6,137 bases of DNA from an uncultured Collinsella sp. (lineage in GTDB: Bacteria > Actinomycetota > Coriobacteriia > Coriobacteriales > Coriobacteriaceae). The translations under genes were made by a program, and so were the position numbers. The notes below the pieces were generated by a model that saw only the letters and a program-made list of their open reading frames with translations, did not search any database and was not told the origin of the DNA. Of the stretch, positions 4,875-6,137 are shown in pieces. The stretch lies in NCBI GenBank assembly GCA_902463875.1, contig CABQHR010000110.1, positions 1-6,137 of the forward strand. The letters are read 5' to 3'. How positions within the stretch are numbered: the first letter of the stretch is position 1; each line of letters opens with the position of its first letter.

Positions 4875-5792
4875 ATGTCCAATCATCAGCACACGCTTAT
4901 CATCGACGGCACCTCGGGCATCAGCGGCGATATGACCGTCGCGGCCCTGCTCGACCTAGGCGCCAGCGAGGAGCACCTGCGCGAGCAGCTCGCCACGCTG
5001 CCGGTCGACGGCTTTACGATCGCCGTCACACGCGTAAGCAAGCATGGCATCGACGCCTGCGATTTCGACGTCCAGCTTGCAGAGGAACTCGAGAACCACG
5101 ATCACGATATGGCCTGGCTCTACGGCAACGAAGCAGCTGCCGAGCACACGCACGAGCATGAGCACCACCATCATGATCATGGCGAGCACGAACACGAGCA
5201 CTGCCACGAGCATGACCATGAGGGCCACGGCCATGGCCACGAGGGTCACCATCACGCCCACCACCATCACCACCGTTCTTTGGCTGACGTCACCGCCATC
5301 ATCGATGGCTCGCAGTTAAGCGATGGCGCCAAGCGTCGCGCGCTCGCCATCTTTACCGCGCTCGCCGCCGCCGAGGCCAAGGCCCACGGCAAAACGCCCG
5401 AGACCGTCATGTTCCACGAGGTGGGCGCCGTCGACTCCATCGTCGACGTCTGCTCTGTCGCCATCTGCCTCGATGACCTGGGTATTGAGGACATCGTGGT
5501 CGAGTCGCTCTCTGAGGGTCACGGTACCATCCGCTGTGCCCACGGTCTCATGCCCATTCCCGTCCCCGCTGTCGTCAACCTGTGCCAGGCGGGCAATATC
5601 GCCCTCACGCCCGCACCGGTCGCCGGCGAGCTCGTGACGCCCACGGGCGCCGCCATCGTCGCCGCACTGCGCACGTCCGAGCACCTGCCGGCCCGCTACC
5701 GCATCGAGGCCGTCGGCTACGGCGCCGGTAAGCGCCCCTACGAGGGTTGCTCCGGCACGCTCCGCTGCCTGCTCGTTGACGCGGACGCATAG
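4875..5792 (+). CDS. larC: LarC, nickel insertion protein, LarC1-only form without the C-terminal domain
   Basis: LarC inserts nickel into the pincer nucleotide made by LarB and LarE. The 305-residue protein has the N-terminal family motif DGTSGISGDMTVAALLDLGA (11-30), a long His-rich insertion (91-133, 25 His in 43 residues) followed by RSLADV, then HGKTPETVMFHEVGAVDSIV (171-190), GHGTIRCAHGLMPIPVPA (215-232), ELVTPTGAA (252-260) and GYGAG (281-285). It ends at GTLRCLLVDADA. Full LarC proteins are about 400 residues or more, and in Lactobacillus plantarum the C-terminal part (LarC2) is added by programmed frameshifting. No LarC2-like sequence follows in any frame here; a regulator gene begins at 5795. 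The protein ends at the domain boundary rather than inside a motif. AAGGAG overlaps the larB stop codon, so translation is probably coupled. Confidence 0.93.
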   Translation: MSNHQHTLIIDGTSGISGDMTVAALLDLGASEEHLREQLATLPVDGFTIAVTRVSKHGIDACDFDVQLAEELENHDHDMAWLYGNEAAAEHTHEHEHHHHDHGEHEHEHCHEHDHEGHGHGHEGHHHAHHHHHRSLADVTAIIDGSQLSDGAKRRALAIFTALAAAEAKAHGKTPETVMFHEVGAVDSIVDVCSVAICLDDLGIEDIVVESLSEGHGTIRCAHGLMPIPVPAVVNLCQAGNIALTPAPVAGELVTPTGAAIVAALRTSEHLPARYRIEAVGYGAGKRPYEGCSGTLRCLLVDADA

Positions 5793-5794
5793 CC

Positions 5795-6137
5795 ATGGAT
5801 GCCCGCAAGGCAAAAAGCCGCGCTGCCATCGTTGCGGCGTTCTCCGAGCTGCTGCGCGAAGAGGACTACGGCAAGATCACCGTCGGCGACATTATCGCTC
5901 GCGCCCATGTGGGTCGGGCCACGTTCTACGGCCTCTTCAAAAGCAAAGATGATCTGCTCGCTGAGCTCGTGAGCGACATCTGCACCCACGCCCTCGACGA
6001 TGACGGTACGCCCCTCGATGACTCACTCGTTCAGGTTGAGCATATCCTCAACAACCTCTGGGAACGCCGCCAGGGCGTCCGAGCCCTCGTAGCCGGCGCC
6101 GGCTCACGCGTCTTCGCCGACTGCTTACGCAAGACCA
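5795..6137 (+). CDS. TetR/AcrR-family transcriptional regulator, 5' part (runs off right edge)
   Basis: The first 114 codons are open to the end of the window. Residues 10-60 form a TetR-type DNA-binding domain: a helix AAIVAAFSELLREE, then KITVGDIIARAHVGRATFYG with the helix-turn-helix, then LFKSKDDLLAELV, the usual FxSKxxLL ending. The region from about residue 70 (DDDGTPLDDSLVQVEHILNN) begins the ligand-sensing domain, which gives no clue to the ligand. Only 2 bases separate it from the larC stop (TAG CC ATG) and no ribosome binding site is seen, so it is probably translated by coupling to larC. It therefore probably belongs to the lar operon and may control it through the inverted repeat at 4005-4036; that is inference. 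Family assignment is firm, role is not. Confidence 0.9.
   Translation, partial: MDARKAKSRAAIVAAFSELLREEDYGKITVGDIIARAHVGRATFYGLFKSKDDLLAELVSDICTHALDDDGTPLDDSLVQVEHILNNLWERRQGVRALVAGAGSRVFADCLRKT

Noticed and set aside
4956..5273. Val/Met/Leu-rich minus-strand frame that looks like a membrane protein
   Set aside because: It is the complement of the His codon tract in larC (CAC/CAT read backwards as GTG/ATG), so the hydrophobicity is an artefact.
5604..5829. Possible programmed frameshift at the larC end joining it to a LarC2 frame
   Set aside because: The downstream frame is a TetR-family gene from 5795 and other frames show no LarC2-like sequence; no clear slippery site with a following structure was seen.

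Overview
The window is GC-rich, tightly packed bacterial chromosome, most like a Coriobacteriia (Collinsella-type) actinomycete. This lineage call is an inference from overall gene style, GC content and the feoA-feoA-feoB arrangement; no rRNA or other marker gene is present to prove it.

Layout. Positions 1-1288 and the aspS gene read leftward. From right to left on the minus strand they are aspS (aspartyl-tRNA synthetase, with its own terminator), a stand-alone HPr-like phosphocarrier (with its own terminator), and a ferrous iron uptake operon of two small FeoA proteins followed by the first 32 bases of feoB, which leaves the window at base 1. Positions 3332-6137 read rightward: serB (phosphoserine phosphatase), then larB and larC (nickel-pincer nucleotide cofactor synthesis), and the 5' part of a TetR-family regulator gene that runs off the right edge. 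aspS and serB are divergent across a 256-base intergenic region.

How the genes work together. FeoA/FeoA/FeoB form the Fe2+ import system. A 15-bp perfect inverted repeat upstream of the first feoA, and a 7-bp dyad upstream of feoB, share the core AAGTTA and are candidate sites for a metal-responsive regulator. LarB and LarC make the organic nickel-pincer cofactor used by lactate racemase-type (LarA) enzymes; LarE and LarA are not in the window. The regulator gene starts 2 bases after the larC stop and is probably part of the same operon. A 10-bp perfect inverted repeat ahead of larB is a plausible operator for it.

Most unusual points: LarC ends where the usual C-terminal (LarC2) domain should begin, and the regulator gene occupies the place where LarC2 would be encoded; the HPr-like protein keeps the active-site His15 but has Asp at position 46, where Ser is the regulatory phosphorylation site; AspRS carries the histidine typical of non-discriminating enzymes; a REP-like palindrome lies between the HPr-like gene and its terminator. 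Most of the remaining content is ordinary housekeeping.
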